From Roseomonas genomospecies 6 (GTDB taxonomy: Bacteria; Pseudomonadota; Alphaproteobacteria; Azospirillales; Azospirillaceae), in contig NZ_QOKW01000004.1 in assembly GCF_008365375.1 (NCBI RefSeq), positions 1 through 64,000 on the forward strand: a stretch of DNA of 64,000 bases, written 5' to 3'. This document shows, piece by piece, positions 1-6,891 of this stretch. Positions within the stretch are counted from its first letter, which is position 1. Each line of letters starts with the position of its first letter. Position numbers and translations under genes: made by a program. The notes below the pieces were generated by a model. That model saw nothing but the letters and a program-made list of their open reading frames with translations, did not search any database and was not told the DNA's origin.

Positions 1-204
1 AGCGCTCCGATCAGGCCAAGGGCTTTGTCGTGCTCCCGAAACGGTGGCTGGTCGAGAGAACCCTGTCATGGCTCACCCGCTGCCGCCGCTTGGTGCGCCA
101 TTACGAACTATACCTCCGCACCTCCGTCGCCTTCATCCGCCTCGCCATGATCCGTCTCATGCTCCGCCGCCTCGCTCGGAAATAATCTTTCTGGACAGAC
201 TCTT
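1..204 (+). mobile_element. Right end of an IS5/IS427-type insertion sequence
   Basis: The window opens inside an insertion sequence. The transposase stops at 185, and the bases up to about 204 look like the outer terminus: read inward from 204 the end is TAAGAGTCTGTCCAGAAA, the general form of IS427-group ends. The left end lies outside the window, so the matching inverted repeat and target duplication cannot be checked. Immediately beyond it an integrase-like reading frame starts abruptly, which suggests the IS landed in that gene. Confidence 0.6.
3..185 (+). CDS. IS5-family transposase, C-terminal part only
   Basis: Only the last 60 codons are inside the window; the 5' part lies to the left. 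The visible peptide carries the block [16 protein letters not shown] followed by [12 protein letters not shown] and a run of hydrophobic and basic residues ending in LRRLARK. This is the normal end of DDE transposases of the IS5 family (IS427 group), which includes the last catalytic Glu in the VVERT-like motif, here VERT. The protein would cut and paste its own element. No frameshift is seen in the part present. The reading frame ends 19 bases before the apparent IS terminus, as is usual. Confidence 0.8.
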   Translation, partial: RSDQAKGFVVLPKRWLVERTLSWLTRCRRLVRHYELYLRTSVAFIRLAMIRLMLRRLARK

Positions 205-405
205 ATCACGACGCTGCGCTCCAAATACGATGTTCACCCGCTCACGGTCGCCGCACTTGCCGGGCATGATGATGACTTTCCAGAACTTCAGCGCGTGAAA
301 CAAACAGACGACTACACGGATTACGACATCACGGATCTGGCGCGCGCGGTTGCCCGGCTGGACTATCCGGCGCTCGGGCTAGACGTGACACATCTCAAGC
401 CGTGA
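205..405 (+). pseudogene. Tyrosine recombinase/integrase C-terminal remnant, cut by the IS
   Basis: Frame 1 from about 205 to a TGA at 403-405 encodes a C-terminal tail with VAALAGHDDD in the middle and DLARAVARLDYP near the end. The 'V-ALAGH' block and the final 'L-AV-RLDY...LDLTHL' type ending match the last part of XerC/phage-type integrases, where the conserved His precedes the catalytic Tyr region. No start codon or N-terminal catalytic Arg is present because the IS end abuts it at about 204. If correct, this is the dead integrase of the element that fills the next 17 kb. The match is short, so a different protein tail is possible. Confidence 0.4.
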
Positions 406-632
406 AGGCGGCGACCGCAACCATGCGTCCTGTTTGTCAACAGAATCTACACCTTGGCGAGAAATTGGGCTTGCGCGGGATTCGGCGGGCGGCTATAAGG
501 TTGGGTAAGGAGTCACTGTGCGGTTCGCCAGTGCATCGTCCCCTGGCCGAATAGACGTGGTCAGGGGGGTCGAGAAACCGATCTGGTGCACCGTCCGAAA
601 CACCACGCGAAACAAGGTCTTTGGTGACGGGA
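406..632. other. Short non-coding stretch before the HTH gene
   Basis: No convincing gene or promoter is visible here. It is the leader of the excisionase-like operon starting at 668; the only clear structure is the hairpin at 633-656. Confidence 0.4.
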
Positions 633-656
633 CCTAGCGCAACAGTTTGCGCTAGG
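633..656 (+). promoter_or_regulatory. Ten-base-pair inverted repeat overlapping the ribosome binding site
   Basis: CCTAGCGCAA (633-642) and TTGCGCTAGG (647-656) are a perfect inverted repeat with a four-base loop. The right arm runs into the AGGAGA ribosome binding site (about 654-659) of the HTH gene at 668. In RNA the hairpin would hide part of the Shine-Dalgarno sequence; as DNA it could be an operator. Both readings are inferences. Confidence 0.5.
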
Positions 657-667
657 AGACTGTTCAC

Positions 668-1006
668 ATGGACCGGCGCGATTCCGCACCCGAAATGGGT
701 GCGCCCTCCACCTTGAGCGAGGCCGACCTTGCGTGCCTGCTCAATCTCTCCCTGAAGAGCATCCGTAACCGCCGCGTGCTGGGCGATACCCCCGCGTACA
801 TCCGCGTCTCGCGGTCGCGCGTGGTCTACCTGTCTGCCGATGTCGAGGCGTATCTGCTCGCCCGGCGCATTGCTGGCGGCGATTCGCAGGTCGCACCCCG
901 CGCTCCCGCCGCTACGCCCGTTGCTACAACGCTTGCTGCTGCGCCGCGCGGTCGCGGTCATCCCAAGGGGGCCGTCACCCGCAACCACCGTCGCGGGGAG
1001 GGCTGA
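668..1006 (+). CDS. Excisionase-like / AlpA-type helix-turn-helix protein
   Basis: The 112-residue protein has a winged helix-turn-helix in residues 14-66: LSEADLACLLNLSLKSIRNR, then a GDTPAYIRV wing, then VVYLSADVEAYLLARR. This order (recognition helix, 'Y-R-SRV-Y' wing, 'DVE-YL' helix) is typical of excisionase/AlpA-like DNA-binding proteins of mobile elements, which bend DNA at att sites or switch on integrase. The tail after residue 70 is Ala/Pro/Arg rich and probably disordered. The ATG has a good AGGAGA eight bases upstream. It leads a tight run of three to four small genes. A plain regulator is equally possible; the fold call is firm. Confidence 0.7.
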   Translation: MDRRDSAPEMGAPSTLSEADLACLLNLSLKSIRNRRVLGDTPAYIRVSRSRVVYLSADVEAYLLARRIAGGDSQVAPRAPAATPVATTLAAAPRGRGHPKGAVTRNHRRGEG

Positions 1007-1009
1007 GGC

Positions 1010-1384
1010 ATGGCGATCATCCTGCATTCCGAGCGCCTACCCGACGGCTGCGAGTTGCTGCTGGTCCAGACGGCGGCGCGCGGCGGCGGCGCCTGGGCGC
1101 AGCCCGTGCGCTTGGCCGTCGTCCGGACTGACGGCGGCGAGTACACGCACGCCCGTTGCCGCGCCGTCCAGGCCACGTTGGCCGTCATGCGCCCAGACGG
1201 GCGCCACCGTGGTCCGCGTAGCGGCTATCACCGCGCCGTCACCTACCTGCGCGGCGTCCTGGACCATGCTGCGCACACCTACAAGCACGGTGACGACACG
1301 CCGCCGAATGCGGTGGAGGTGACCGCCGACGACCTGGAAGCCGCCCGCGTGGCTGCGGCCGAAATGAAGAAAAAGAAGGGCTAA
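1010..1384 (+). CDS. Uncharacterised element protein, paralogue of the 1891-2478 product
   Basis: A 124-residue soluble protein starting three bases after the HTH gene. I do not recognise a family. It begins with ILHSERLPDG then LLLVQT, and its middle reads RGPRSGYHRAVTYLRG followed by YKHGDDTPP. Both blocks recur, in the same order, in the protein at 1891-2478, so the two genes are diverged copies. The end is Lys rich (MKKKKG). The neighbouring spacing indicates one operon with the HTH gene and the next two genes. No catalytic motif or membrane segment is seen. Confidence 0.6.
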   Translation: MAIILHSERLPDGCELLLVQTAARGGGAWAQPVRLAVVRTDGGEYTHARCRAVQATLAVMRPDGRHRGPRSGYHRAVTYLRGVLDHAAHTYKHGDDTPPNAVEVTADDLEAARVAAAEMKKKKG

Positions 1385-1387
1385 CCG

Positions 1388-1894
1388 ATGAACAGCATCA
1401 TCAACGTCCCGACCGACACCGTGGTCGCGGGGCTGCGTCAGCGCCGCGACGAATTGGCCGAGCAACTGGCCCGGCTGGACCGGACTCGGCAAACGGTTGA
1501 ATCCGATTTGGAGTCGCTCGAACAGGCGATTCAGGTTGTCGGCGGACAGCGCACCCGCACGACGATGCCCCTGCCGGTGGCGGGGGCGGCGACGCCGGTT
1601 GCCCCTGCCCCGGCGCGCGGTGACGCCGTCGGCCGCCGTGGCGACCTGCCTGCGGCCGTCCGCCGGGCGCTGCTTGAGTACGGCGGCGCTCTGACGACGG
1701 CGGAGATCGCCGAGGAGATCCGCGGCCACATTCCGCCCGAGCTGACGACCGAAAAAAAGGTGTCCCTGTGCCTGGGGACGATGGCGGTGCGGGGCATGGT
1801 GAGCGGCACGGCCGTGGTGGGGTCGCGCTGCAAGCAGTGGTCCCTGACGGACAGAGGCCATGAGATCGCCACCAACGAAGGGGGCGCCGCATGA
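1388..1894 (+). CDS. Coiled-coil plus winged-helix-like protein, unknown role
   Basis: 168 residues. Residues 10-50 (LRQRRDELAEQLARLDRTR and onward) form a clear coiled coil with heptad Leu. A Pro/Ala linker follows, then residues 85-160 resemble a winged helix: LPAAVRRALLEYGGALTTAE, EEIRGHIPP, and a late SLTDRGHEIA strand-helix typical of MarR/phage regulator ends. It may therefore be a dimeric DNA-binding protein. It starts three bases after the preceding gene and its stop overlaps the next start (ATGA at 1891-1894), so translation is likely coupled. No known family was recognised. Confidence 0.6.
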   Translation: MNSIINVPTDTVVAGLRQRRDELAEQLARLDRTRQTVESDLESLEQAIQVVGGQRTRTTMPLPVAGAATPVAPAPARGDAVGRRGDLPAAVRRALLEYGGALTTAEIAEEIRGHIPPELTTEKKVSLCLGTMAVRGMVSGTAVVGSRCKQWSLTDRGHEIATNEGGAA

Positions 1895-2478
1895 CGACCT
1901 CCTCCCGATCCTGGCCGAACGCGAACATCCTGCATTCCGAACGCCTGCCCGACGGCCATTGCCTGCTCCTGGTCGAAACCTCGTCCAGCGTACAGTTGGT
2001 CGAAGCCGTGTCCAGCAGCGGCCCCTACCTGCGGACGCTGGAGGTTCTGTATGTGGACATGCGTGACCGCGGTCCAGATAGCGGCTACCGCCGTGCCGTC
2101 ACCCGCCTGCGCGGCGCCCTGGAGCACGCCGTGCGCACCTACAAGCCGGGCGACGACACGCCGCCGGAGCCGCCGCGTCCGAGCCTGCCGCCCCGGCCGG
2201 TACCGCTGGTCTGGCAGCGCACCGGCTGGCTGGTCGAGCGGTTGATGCACGTCATCATGACGGCCTGTGCCGCCGGGATGCTGGGCCTCATCGTGCTCCG
2301 GCTGGTCGCTGGTCGCTGGCTGGAGTCCGTCGTCGGCGACTCCGCCTGGACGGCGACGATGATCGGCGTCGCGGCCGGGACGGCGGTGGTGCTCGTCGCC
2401 ACCGTGCTGCGCCCCGAGGGCTGGCGTCGGCTGTGGCTGGCCCTGCGGGCGTGGCTCGGCTCCTGGCCGCGCCGGTAG
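1891..2478 (+). CDS. Membrane-anchored paralogue of the 1010-1384 protein
   Basis: 195 residues. The N-terminal half repeats the domain of the gene at 1010: ILHSERLPDG, LLLVET, then DRGPDSGYRRAVTRLRG and YKPGDDTPP. A Pro-rich linker follows (about residues 90-105). The C-terminal half has two hydrophobic helices, roughly residues 117-140 (HVIMTACAAGMLGLIVLRLV) and 152-172 (ATMIGVAAGTAVVLVATVL), then a Trp/Arg-rich tail. So one copy is soluble and this copy is tethered to the inner membrane. The start overlaps the previous stop by four bases. Function unknown. Confidence 0.6.
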   Translation: MTTSSRSWPNANILHSERLPDGHCLLLVETSSSVQLVEAVSSSGPYLRTLEVLYVDMRDRGPDSGYRRAVTRLRGALEHAVRTYKPGDDTPPEPPRPSLPPRPVPLVWQRTGWLVERLMHVIMTACAAGMLGLIVLRLVAGRWLESVVGDSAWTATMIGVAAGTAVVLVATVLRPEGWRRLWLALRAWLGSWPRR

Positions 2479-2498
2479 CCCTCCAACACCCTGTTCAA

Positions 2499-2523
2499 GC
2501 CCGCCGGGGACGTTCCGGCGGGC
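2499..2523 (+). terminator. Hairpin after the first small-gene operon
   Basis: GCCCGCCGG (2499-2507) pairs with CCGGCGGGC (2515-2523) around a seven-base loop. It sits 21 bases after the stop at 2478. No T-run follows, so it may only slow or partly end transcription. It is nearly identical to the full terminator at 2747-2778. Confidence 0.55.
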
Positions 2524-2550
2524 GCCCCTCATCTTCTCTGCGAGGTAAAA

Positions 2551-2730
2551 ATGAACACCGACAGCAAGCACAAGCACTCGGCGTACAGGGCGCGCATGGC
2601 CCGGATCGCCAAGCGACAGCAGGCTGATGCCCGTCGTGCCGCCCATATGATTGCGCAGATCCTCATCGCACGGCGTCTGCGCCATGAAGAGCGGGACGGC
2701 GACGTCCCGGCCGATAACGGCGGGGCATAA
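2551..2730 (+). CDS. Small basic protein, 59 residues
   Basis: An ATG at 2551 with CGAGGT eight bases upstream opens a 59-codon frame ending at TAA 2728-2730. The peptide begins MNTDSKHKHSAYRARMARIA and is strongly basic and helical up to about residue 45 (many Arg, Lys, Ala), with a short acidic end. It lies between two near-identical hairpins, the second a full terminator, so it is probably transcribed with or just after the upstream operon. Such small basic helical proteins on plasmids often bind DNA or RNA, but nothing specific can be said. Confidence 0.55.
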   Translation: MNTDSKHKHSAYRARMARIAKRQQADARRAAHMIAQILIARRLRHEERDGDVPADNGGA

Positions 2731-2746
2731 CACTCCCCCTGTTCAA

Positions 2747-2778
2747 GCCCGCCGGAGACCGTTCCGGCGGGCTTTTTT
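2747..2778 (+). terminator. Rho-independent terminator
   Basis: GCCCGCCGG (2747-2755) pairs with CCGGCGGGC (2764-2772), eight-base loop, followed directly by six T residues (2773-2778). It lies 16 bases after the 59-residue gene and is a textbook intrinsic terminator for the rightward operon. Confidence 0.85.
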
Positions 2779-2913
2779 GCTCGCGGGTGGCATCGCCACC
2801 CCCCCCCGCCTCGGGGCGGGGCCGCAGAGCGGCGCGAAGGGGGGTGGGGCCGGTGCTGGCGCTCGTTGTCCCCGTCTTCCACCCGGCCCCCGGCTGGGCG
2901 CAGCGTAGCGGAG

Positions 2914-2972
2914 CATGTCCACAGGCCAGCCATGCGCCCTCCACAGCGCTCACTGGCTGGCCTGTGGACATG
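2914..2972. repeat. Perfect 19-bp inverted repeat
   Basis: CATGTCCACAGGCCAGCCA (2914-2932) is repeated in reverse complement at 2954-2972 with a 21-base spacer. There is no T-run, so it is not a classical terminator. The arms contain TGTCCACA, close to a DnaA box. It lies between the end of a rightward operon and the end of leftward genes. It could be a protein binding site, a recombination site or part of an origin. Confidence 0.7.
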
Positions 2973-3010
2973 TGGTAGACGGGGGCAACGTCGGGTAGCC
3001 CGACGCTGGT

Positions 3011-3406
3011 TCAGTTGGTGCCGACGGTCAGCAGCGGCTTCACCGCCTCCGGCGGGTTGCCGAAATAGCGGGTGTTCTCGCCGTCCTCGGTCAAGGACGC
3101 CCAGACGCGGCCGTCGTGGTCAAAGGCCAAGCGGCCGTGCACGGTCGAGCAGTTGCCCGGCTGGCAGCCGAAGCCGAAGACGACGCCGTTTCGCTCCTCC
3201 ATCGGCGCGCTGACGCCGTTCTTCGCCCACTTCGACCAGACCGCGAAGGCCTCGGCGGGCATGAGCTTGCGGACGGCGTCCAGAACGGTGGGGTCCTTGG
3301 CGACCATGTAGACCTCGCGGTCGAGGGCACGGGCAGCATGGTCGGCAGCCTGGACGGACAGCGCGGTGGCGGCGATCAGGGTGACGGCGGCGATGACGCT
3401 CCGCAT
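3011..3406 (-). CDS. Secreted Ivy-like (vertebrate lysozyme inhibitor) protein
   Basis: 131 residues with a signal peptide (MRSVIAAVTLIAATALSVQA, cleavage after about residue 20). The mature part has FGFGCQPGNC at about 77-86, a Cys-x4-Cys loop followed by VHGRLAFDHDGRVWASL and a conserved-looking YFGNPPEAVKPLL end. In Ivy-family inhibitors a disulfide-closed CKPHDC loop enters the lysozyme active site, and a strand like LAFD-D...W-LL follows. The length also fits. The loop residues differ (QPGN for KPHD), so inhibition of C-type lysozyme is an inference. It would act in the periplasm, perhaps protecting the cell wall. Confidence 0.55.
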   Translation of the reverse strand: MRSVIAAVTLIAATALSVQAADHAARALDREVYMVAKDPTVLDAVRKLMPAEAFAVWSKWAKNGVSAPMEERNGVVFGFGCQPGNCSTVHGRLAFDHDGRVWASLTEDGENTRYFGNPPEAVKPLLTVGTN

Positions 3407-3421
3407 GGCAGCCCCTTGTGG

Positions 3422-3865
3422 TCAATCGTTCCGGCGTTCGGCCGGGTTCGCCACGCCGAGTTCCCGGCCCGTGGCATCGTGAGCGGCTTCGTAGATCAGG
3501 CGAGCCTTGGTCTTGATGTTACCGGAGGATCGGAACCGTTCACCGCTGTCGTGAAGCAACGGGCTGTCCGGATGCTGCTCCATGTAGGCGTCACGCTGAG
3601 CGACCAGACCGGCGATGTGCATGGTCTTATCGTCCAGTGCGCGCTGAGTTTCGGCCAACTGTTTCTGAAGCGTCCGGACATCGCTCGTCCACTGCTGGTC
3701 CATACTGGCCTTCTCGGCCATCAGCCGACGGATGGAGTCGTTCCGGCTCTCAACCTCGCCCTTCAGCTTCCGCGCGGCATCCTGCCATGCGGCGATCACG
3801 TCCTCGGCCTTGTCCAGCGCCTTGCCAGCGCCGTAGGCGATCATGATGGCGTCATCACCGAGCAT
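3422..3865 (-). CDS. Coiled-coil protein of unknown function
   Basis: 147 residues, no signal peptide or membrane segment. Residues 14-95 are one long amphipathic coiled coil (DKAEDVIAAWQDAARKLKGE, EKASMDQQWTSDVRTLQKQL, then QRALDDKTMHIAGLVAQRDA). The end (residues 110-147) is a short helical region. The start has GGGAGG six bases upstream. It is transcribed leftward towards the Ivy-like gene, 15 bases away, so the two may be co-expressed. No family was recognised. Confidence 0.6.
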   Translation of the reverse strand: MLGDDAIMIAYGAGKALDKAEDVIAAWQDAARKLKGEVESRNDSIRRLMAEKASMDQQWTSDVRTLQKQLAETQRALDDKTMHIAGLVAQRDAYMEQHPDSPLLHDSGERFRSSGNIKTKARLIYEAAHDATGRELGVANPAERRND

Positions 3866-4001
3866 TGAAGCCTCCCTTTGTTAAGCGAAATGGTGTTCTG
3901 AATGACCACTGTAAGGAGGCCATCATTACGCGAAAAGCCCATTTCGGGATTTCCAGCGTTCATTTCGCCTTTTTGGTTTCAGCAGGCCTCCGGCAGGGGG
4001 T

Positions 4002-4033
4002 GTAACACCTGTTACCCCACTGATAACGTTATC
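4002..4033. promoter_or_regulatory. Two adjacent palindromes at the end of the relaxase gene
   Basis: GTAACA-CC-TGTTAC (4002-4015) and the perfect palindrome GATAACGTTATC (4022-4033) lie side by side; the second spans the relaxase stop codon. They are upstream of the coiled-coil gene at 3865, so they could be operators for that promoter. No binding protein is known. Confidence 0.4.
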
Positions 4034-5906
4034 TCTTGTTATCTGCTGGCCGACGGCCCGGCGACCGCACCCAAGGCGGCACGTAAGCCGGAGCGGGCGC
4101 CGCTGGCACCGGCTCCGGCGCCTGGGGAGACGACGACTTGGTGACCTCACCATGTCGGCGTGCCGTCGTCCCGGCGGTCGGTGATGTCGGCGGCTGTTGG
4201 CTTGGTGATGTCGGCGCCCGACGGCCCGACAGCATGGTGATGTCGTCGGGCCGTCGGGCCGTCTTGTCGGCGCCTGGGGAGGCCGAACGGGAGGCTGCGA
4301 GGTAGCGCTCGGCCGTTTGGAGGGCGACGCGGGATGGCGGGTGCGGCTCGCCGATCACCGTGACGCCGCGCGCTGCCAGCGCGGCGGCGAGACGGTCGCG
4401 GAACACCGGATCGGCACCCGTCAACTCCACCTCCGTCCAGCCGTGGCGCACTGCTTGGTCGGCCATGGCGGCGAGCGCGGCGTCGCTGGGTCGCCCGCGC
4501 AGGGTCAGCCGGTCGCCGTGGTCGATGACGGCCGCGCCATCGGCCAGCCGGATCACAATCCCGTCGCGCCGGTCCTGCTCGACGGCGACGACGGGGCCAC
4601 CGACGGCGGGGAGCCACGCCTCGTTATAGCGCTTGCGACGACGGCGTCGGGGAGCACGATGGCGAGGTGCCAGCCCCGGCGGCATAGTGGCTGCCAGCGC
4701 CCGCCGGGCGGCGTCCAGGCGGTCGTCACCGGGACGGCCGGGACCGGCAAGGGCGGAACGCTCGCAGGCACGCTGGGCGGCGTCACGCTGGGCGCGGCCG
4801 TCGGCTTGCCGGAGGGCGGCACGGGCTTGCGCGAGGGCGTCTTCGCCAGGGCGGCGGGGGCCGCGGGCGAGAGCTACGCCCGCGGCGAGGCGGCGAGTGC
4901 GTCGAGCTTCGCGTGCAGGCTCGCCGTGCTGGTCAACAGGTCGGCGAGCGCCCGAAGAATCTGGTTGATCCGGTCCTCTTCGCCGTCCCCGCCGGTCTCC
5001 GCGAGCAATTCGAGGATCGCCGTCGTGTCGCGGTGGACGGCTTCCGTCTTCGCGTGGGTCGCTGTGAGAATTTGGGCGGGGCTGGAGGGCTGCTGTGGCT
5101 GCGACATGTGCGTGCTCCTGTTCGAGGATTCGGATTTCTCGCTCTGCCTGCGCCAGTTCGGCGCGGGCTTCCCGTAGCTGGCGGCGCGGGCGGCGGGCGG
5201 CGAGCACGTCGCCGTAGACGACAGCCTCGTCCGGCCGCTTCTTCCATGTCTCGAAGGCGCGGCGGCCGACATCGCGCTCGGGCGGCGTCGGATCGCCACG
5301 GTCGCGATAGCTGCGGTGGTCCACGCGCACGTCAACGCTGTACTCGCCGAGCCACCGATTCATGCGGTCGGCCACCTGGGCTCTCATGTAGCGGCCCCGG
5401 TCCTTGGTCCAGGGCTCGTTCGCCAGCTTCTTCTTGCTGCTGAATCCGTCGGCGCCAAGCGCGCGACGGGACAGAATGACATGGGCGTGCGGCTGGCCGC
5501 GTGGATCGCCGTCTGACGCTGGCGGGCAGTGAAGGTCCAACTGCGCCACGGCACCCTCGTCCACCCATGGCTGGACGATGGCGCGCACGAGTTCGAGGCG
5601 CTGCTCGGGCGGGACCTCTCGGGGCAGCATGATCTCAACGAGCCGGGCCGGTTGACCGTCTCGCCGTTTCTCAGCCGCCAACGCCGCTGACCACAACGCC
5701 GCGCGGTCGCCGACGAGCGTGGGCGGTGCGTCGGGTGGCGCCATAATGCAGCCGCCCGCGTACTCCGGCGCCTTACGTGTGAAATCGAACTCACCGTCGG
5801 GACCGGTCAACCTGCATGCCCCGTTATACGCGGCGACCTTGTGCAATGAGTCGCCTCGTGACGGTTGAACAGCGCCGAAATCGACGTGGAACGTGGCCTC
5901 GCGCAT
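4029..5906 (-). CDS. MobA/MobL-family conjugative relaxase with C-terminal LPD7-like domain
   Basis: 625 residues. This protein would nick oriT and stay bound to the 5' end of the transferred strand. The N-terminal domain has the catalytic Tyr in LHKVAAYNGA (Y27), a FDFTRKAPEY block (41-50) typical of MOBQ relaxases, and the metal-binding histidines in GQPHAHVILSRRA (H140, H142). Residues about 270-430 are Arg/Ala/Gly rich and low complexity. Residues about 435-545 (GGPVVAVEQDRRDG, DRLTLRGRPSDAALA, WTEVELTGADPVFRDRL) look like the LPD7 domain common in relaxases. The Pro-rich tail is disordered. The ATG at 5906 shares one base with the stop of the upstream gene (TGATG); an upstream in-frame Met at 6023 is less likely. 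Confidence 0.85.
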   Translation of the reverse strand: MREATFHVDFGAVQPSRGDSLHKVAAYNGACRLTGPDGEFDFTRKAPEYAGGCIMAPPDAPPTLVGDRAALWSAALAAEKRRDGQPARLVEIMLPREVPPEQRLELVRAIVQPWVDEGAVAQLDLHCPPASDGDPRGQPHAHVILSRRALGADGFSSKKKLANEPWTKDRGRYMRAQVADRMNRWLGEYSVDVRVDHRSYRDRGDPTPPERDVGRRAFETWKKRPDEAVVYGDVLAARRPRRQLREARAELAQAEREIRILEQEHAHVAATAALQPRPNSHSDPREDGSRPPRHDGDPRIARGDRRGRRRGPDQPDSSGARRPVDQHGEPAREARRTRRLAAGVALARGPRRPGEDALAQARAALRQADGRAQRDAAQRACERSALAGPGRPGDDRLDAARRALAATMPPGLAPRHRAPRRRRRKRYNEAWLPAVGGPVVAVEQDRRDGIVIRLADGAAVIDHGDRLTLRGRPSDAALAAMADQAVRHGWTEVELTGADPVFRDRLAAALAARGVTVIGEPHPPSRVALQTAERYLAASRSASPGADKTARRPDDITMLSGRRAPTSPSQQPPTSPTAGTTARRHGEVTKSSSPQAPEPVPAAPAPAYVPPWVRSPGRRPADNKR

Positions 5907-6364
5907 CAGGGAATCTCGTCGGTGGCCCACCCGGCGTCGCGCAGCGCGGTGCGGCATGACCCGACGTACCGGCGGTATGCTTCGCCTTCCCTCGACGTAG
6001 CGGCGCGGCGTCCAGCCTCGCACTCGCCGCGCTGATCGGGCGTGGCGTCGTCGGGCACCGGGTCACCGAAAAATCCCCTCCAGAAAAGGGAGGCAAACGG
6101 GGTGGCGGCGTCGTAGTCCTGCGCCCACAAGCTGCCCTCCAGCCCGCGCGGCAGCGACGGCACAGGCGGGTCGTAGACGAAGCCGACGAACCGGCCGGGC
6201 GGGCACCGGGGCTCACGCACCCGGCCCCGCTCGTCGCGAGTGCCGCGCGGGCCGACGATGCGCTTGCCGTGCTCATCGATCACGACGTATGCGGCGAGGA
6301 TCTGCCGTTCCACCCAGCGCGGGTACCGTGCCCACTGTGCCCACGGGTCGTGTGGCATGGTCAC
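5906..6364 (-). CDS. Uncharacterised protein coupled to the relaxase
   Basis: 152 residues, starting at a GTG (6364) that overlaps the preceding stop as GTGA. The protein is rich in Trp, Pro and aromatic residues (WAQWARYPRW, FVYDPPVPSLP, FASLFWRGFFGDP) and has an acidic, Gln/Glu/Ala-rich end. There is no signal peptide, and the hydrophobic stretches are too short for membrane helices. Its stop overlaps the relaxase start by one base, so the two are translationally coupled and it probably helps mobilization, for example as a relaxosome or regulator subunit. That role is inferred from position only. Confidence 0.55.
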   Translation of the reverse strand: MTMPHDPWAQWARYPRWVERQILAAYVVIDEHGKRIVGPRGTRDERGRVREPRCPPGRFVGFVYDPPVPSLPRGLEGSLWAQDYDAATPFASLFWRGFFGDPVPDDATPDQRGECEAGRRAATSREGEAYRRYVGSCRTALRDAGWATDEIP

Positions 6365-6891
6365 AACTTCCGGGGTGACGGCAAGGCCGCGACGAAGTCG
6401 GACAGGTCGGGCGCGTGGATCGCGGAGGCGTCGCGCGCTTCACGTTCGCGGTCGGCACGGCGGGTCGGCTCCGTCGCCGCGCGGTCGTACAGCGGGTGCC
6501 AACCGCCCGGCGTGGCGACGCGCGCGACCGGCACCGCGTCGGCGCGCGGGCGTCGCCGCTCCTGCCGCCATTGGGTCGAGGACCGCAGATCACCGGGCAC
6601 ATGCGCCCAATCCCCGTACGATGGCCCGGCGAAACCGGGCGCCCGAACGACAGCAGCAGCGCGTCCGGAGGCGGTCGCCGGAGGCGGCACCGGCACCGTC
6701 GCAGACTCGGGGTACAGCGGCGCGCCGCACGGGTAGCCGTCCACGTAGGCCACGGCGTGGGCGTCCGGCCGGACGCGGCGCCCGAGGGTGCGCCAGCGGG
6801 TCTGGCTGTGCAGGCCGGGCGGTACGTCAGCGGCGCGCCGGTACCGGCGAGCGGTGGTGGCGAGCGTACCAGTGGCAGGCGTGGCAGGCAT
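6361..6891 (-). CDS. Uncharacterised protein, first gene of the mobilization operon
   Basis: 176 residues, ATG at 6891 with AGGAGG eight bases upstream, and a four-base overlap with the next gene. The N-terminal half contains TRWRTLGRRVRPDAHAVAYV, a short 'R-L-P-A-VA' block that I have seen near relaxase genes but cannot name, then Pro/Ala-rich low complexity. The C-terminal part is Arg/Glu rich (TRRADREREARDAS). No membrane or signal segment is seen. It leads a three-gene leftward operon ending in the relaxase, divergent from the MobC-like gene at 7115 across the candidate oriT. Confidence 0.55.
   Translation of the reverse strand: MPATPATGTLATTARRYRRAADVPPGLHSQTRWRTLGRRVRPDAHAVAYVDGYPCGAPLYPESATVPVPPPATASGRAAAVVRAPGFAGPSYGDWAHVPGDLRSSTQWRQERRRPRADAVPVARVATPGGWHPLYDRAATEPTRRADREREARDASAIHAPDLSDFVAALPSPRKL

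Noticed and set aside
2989..3005. CGTCGGG-TAG-CCCGACG hairpin as terminator of the Ivy-like gene
   Set aside because: It is a 7-bp stem without a T-run on either strand, so it cannot be called with confidence.
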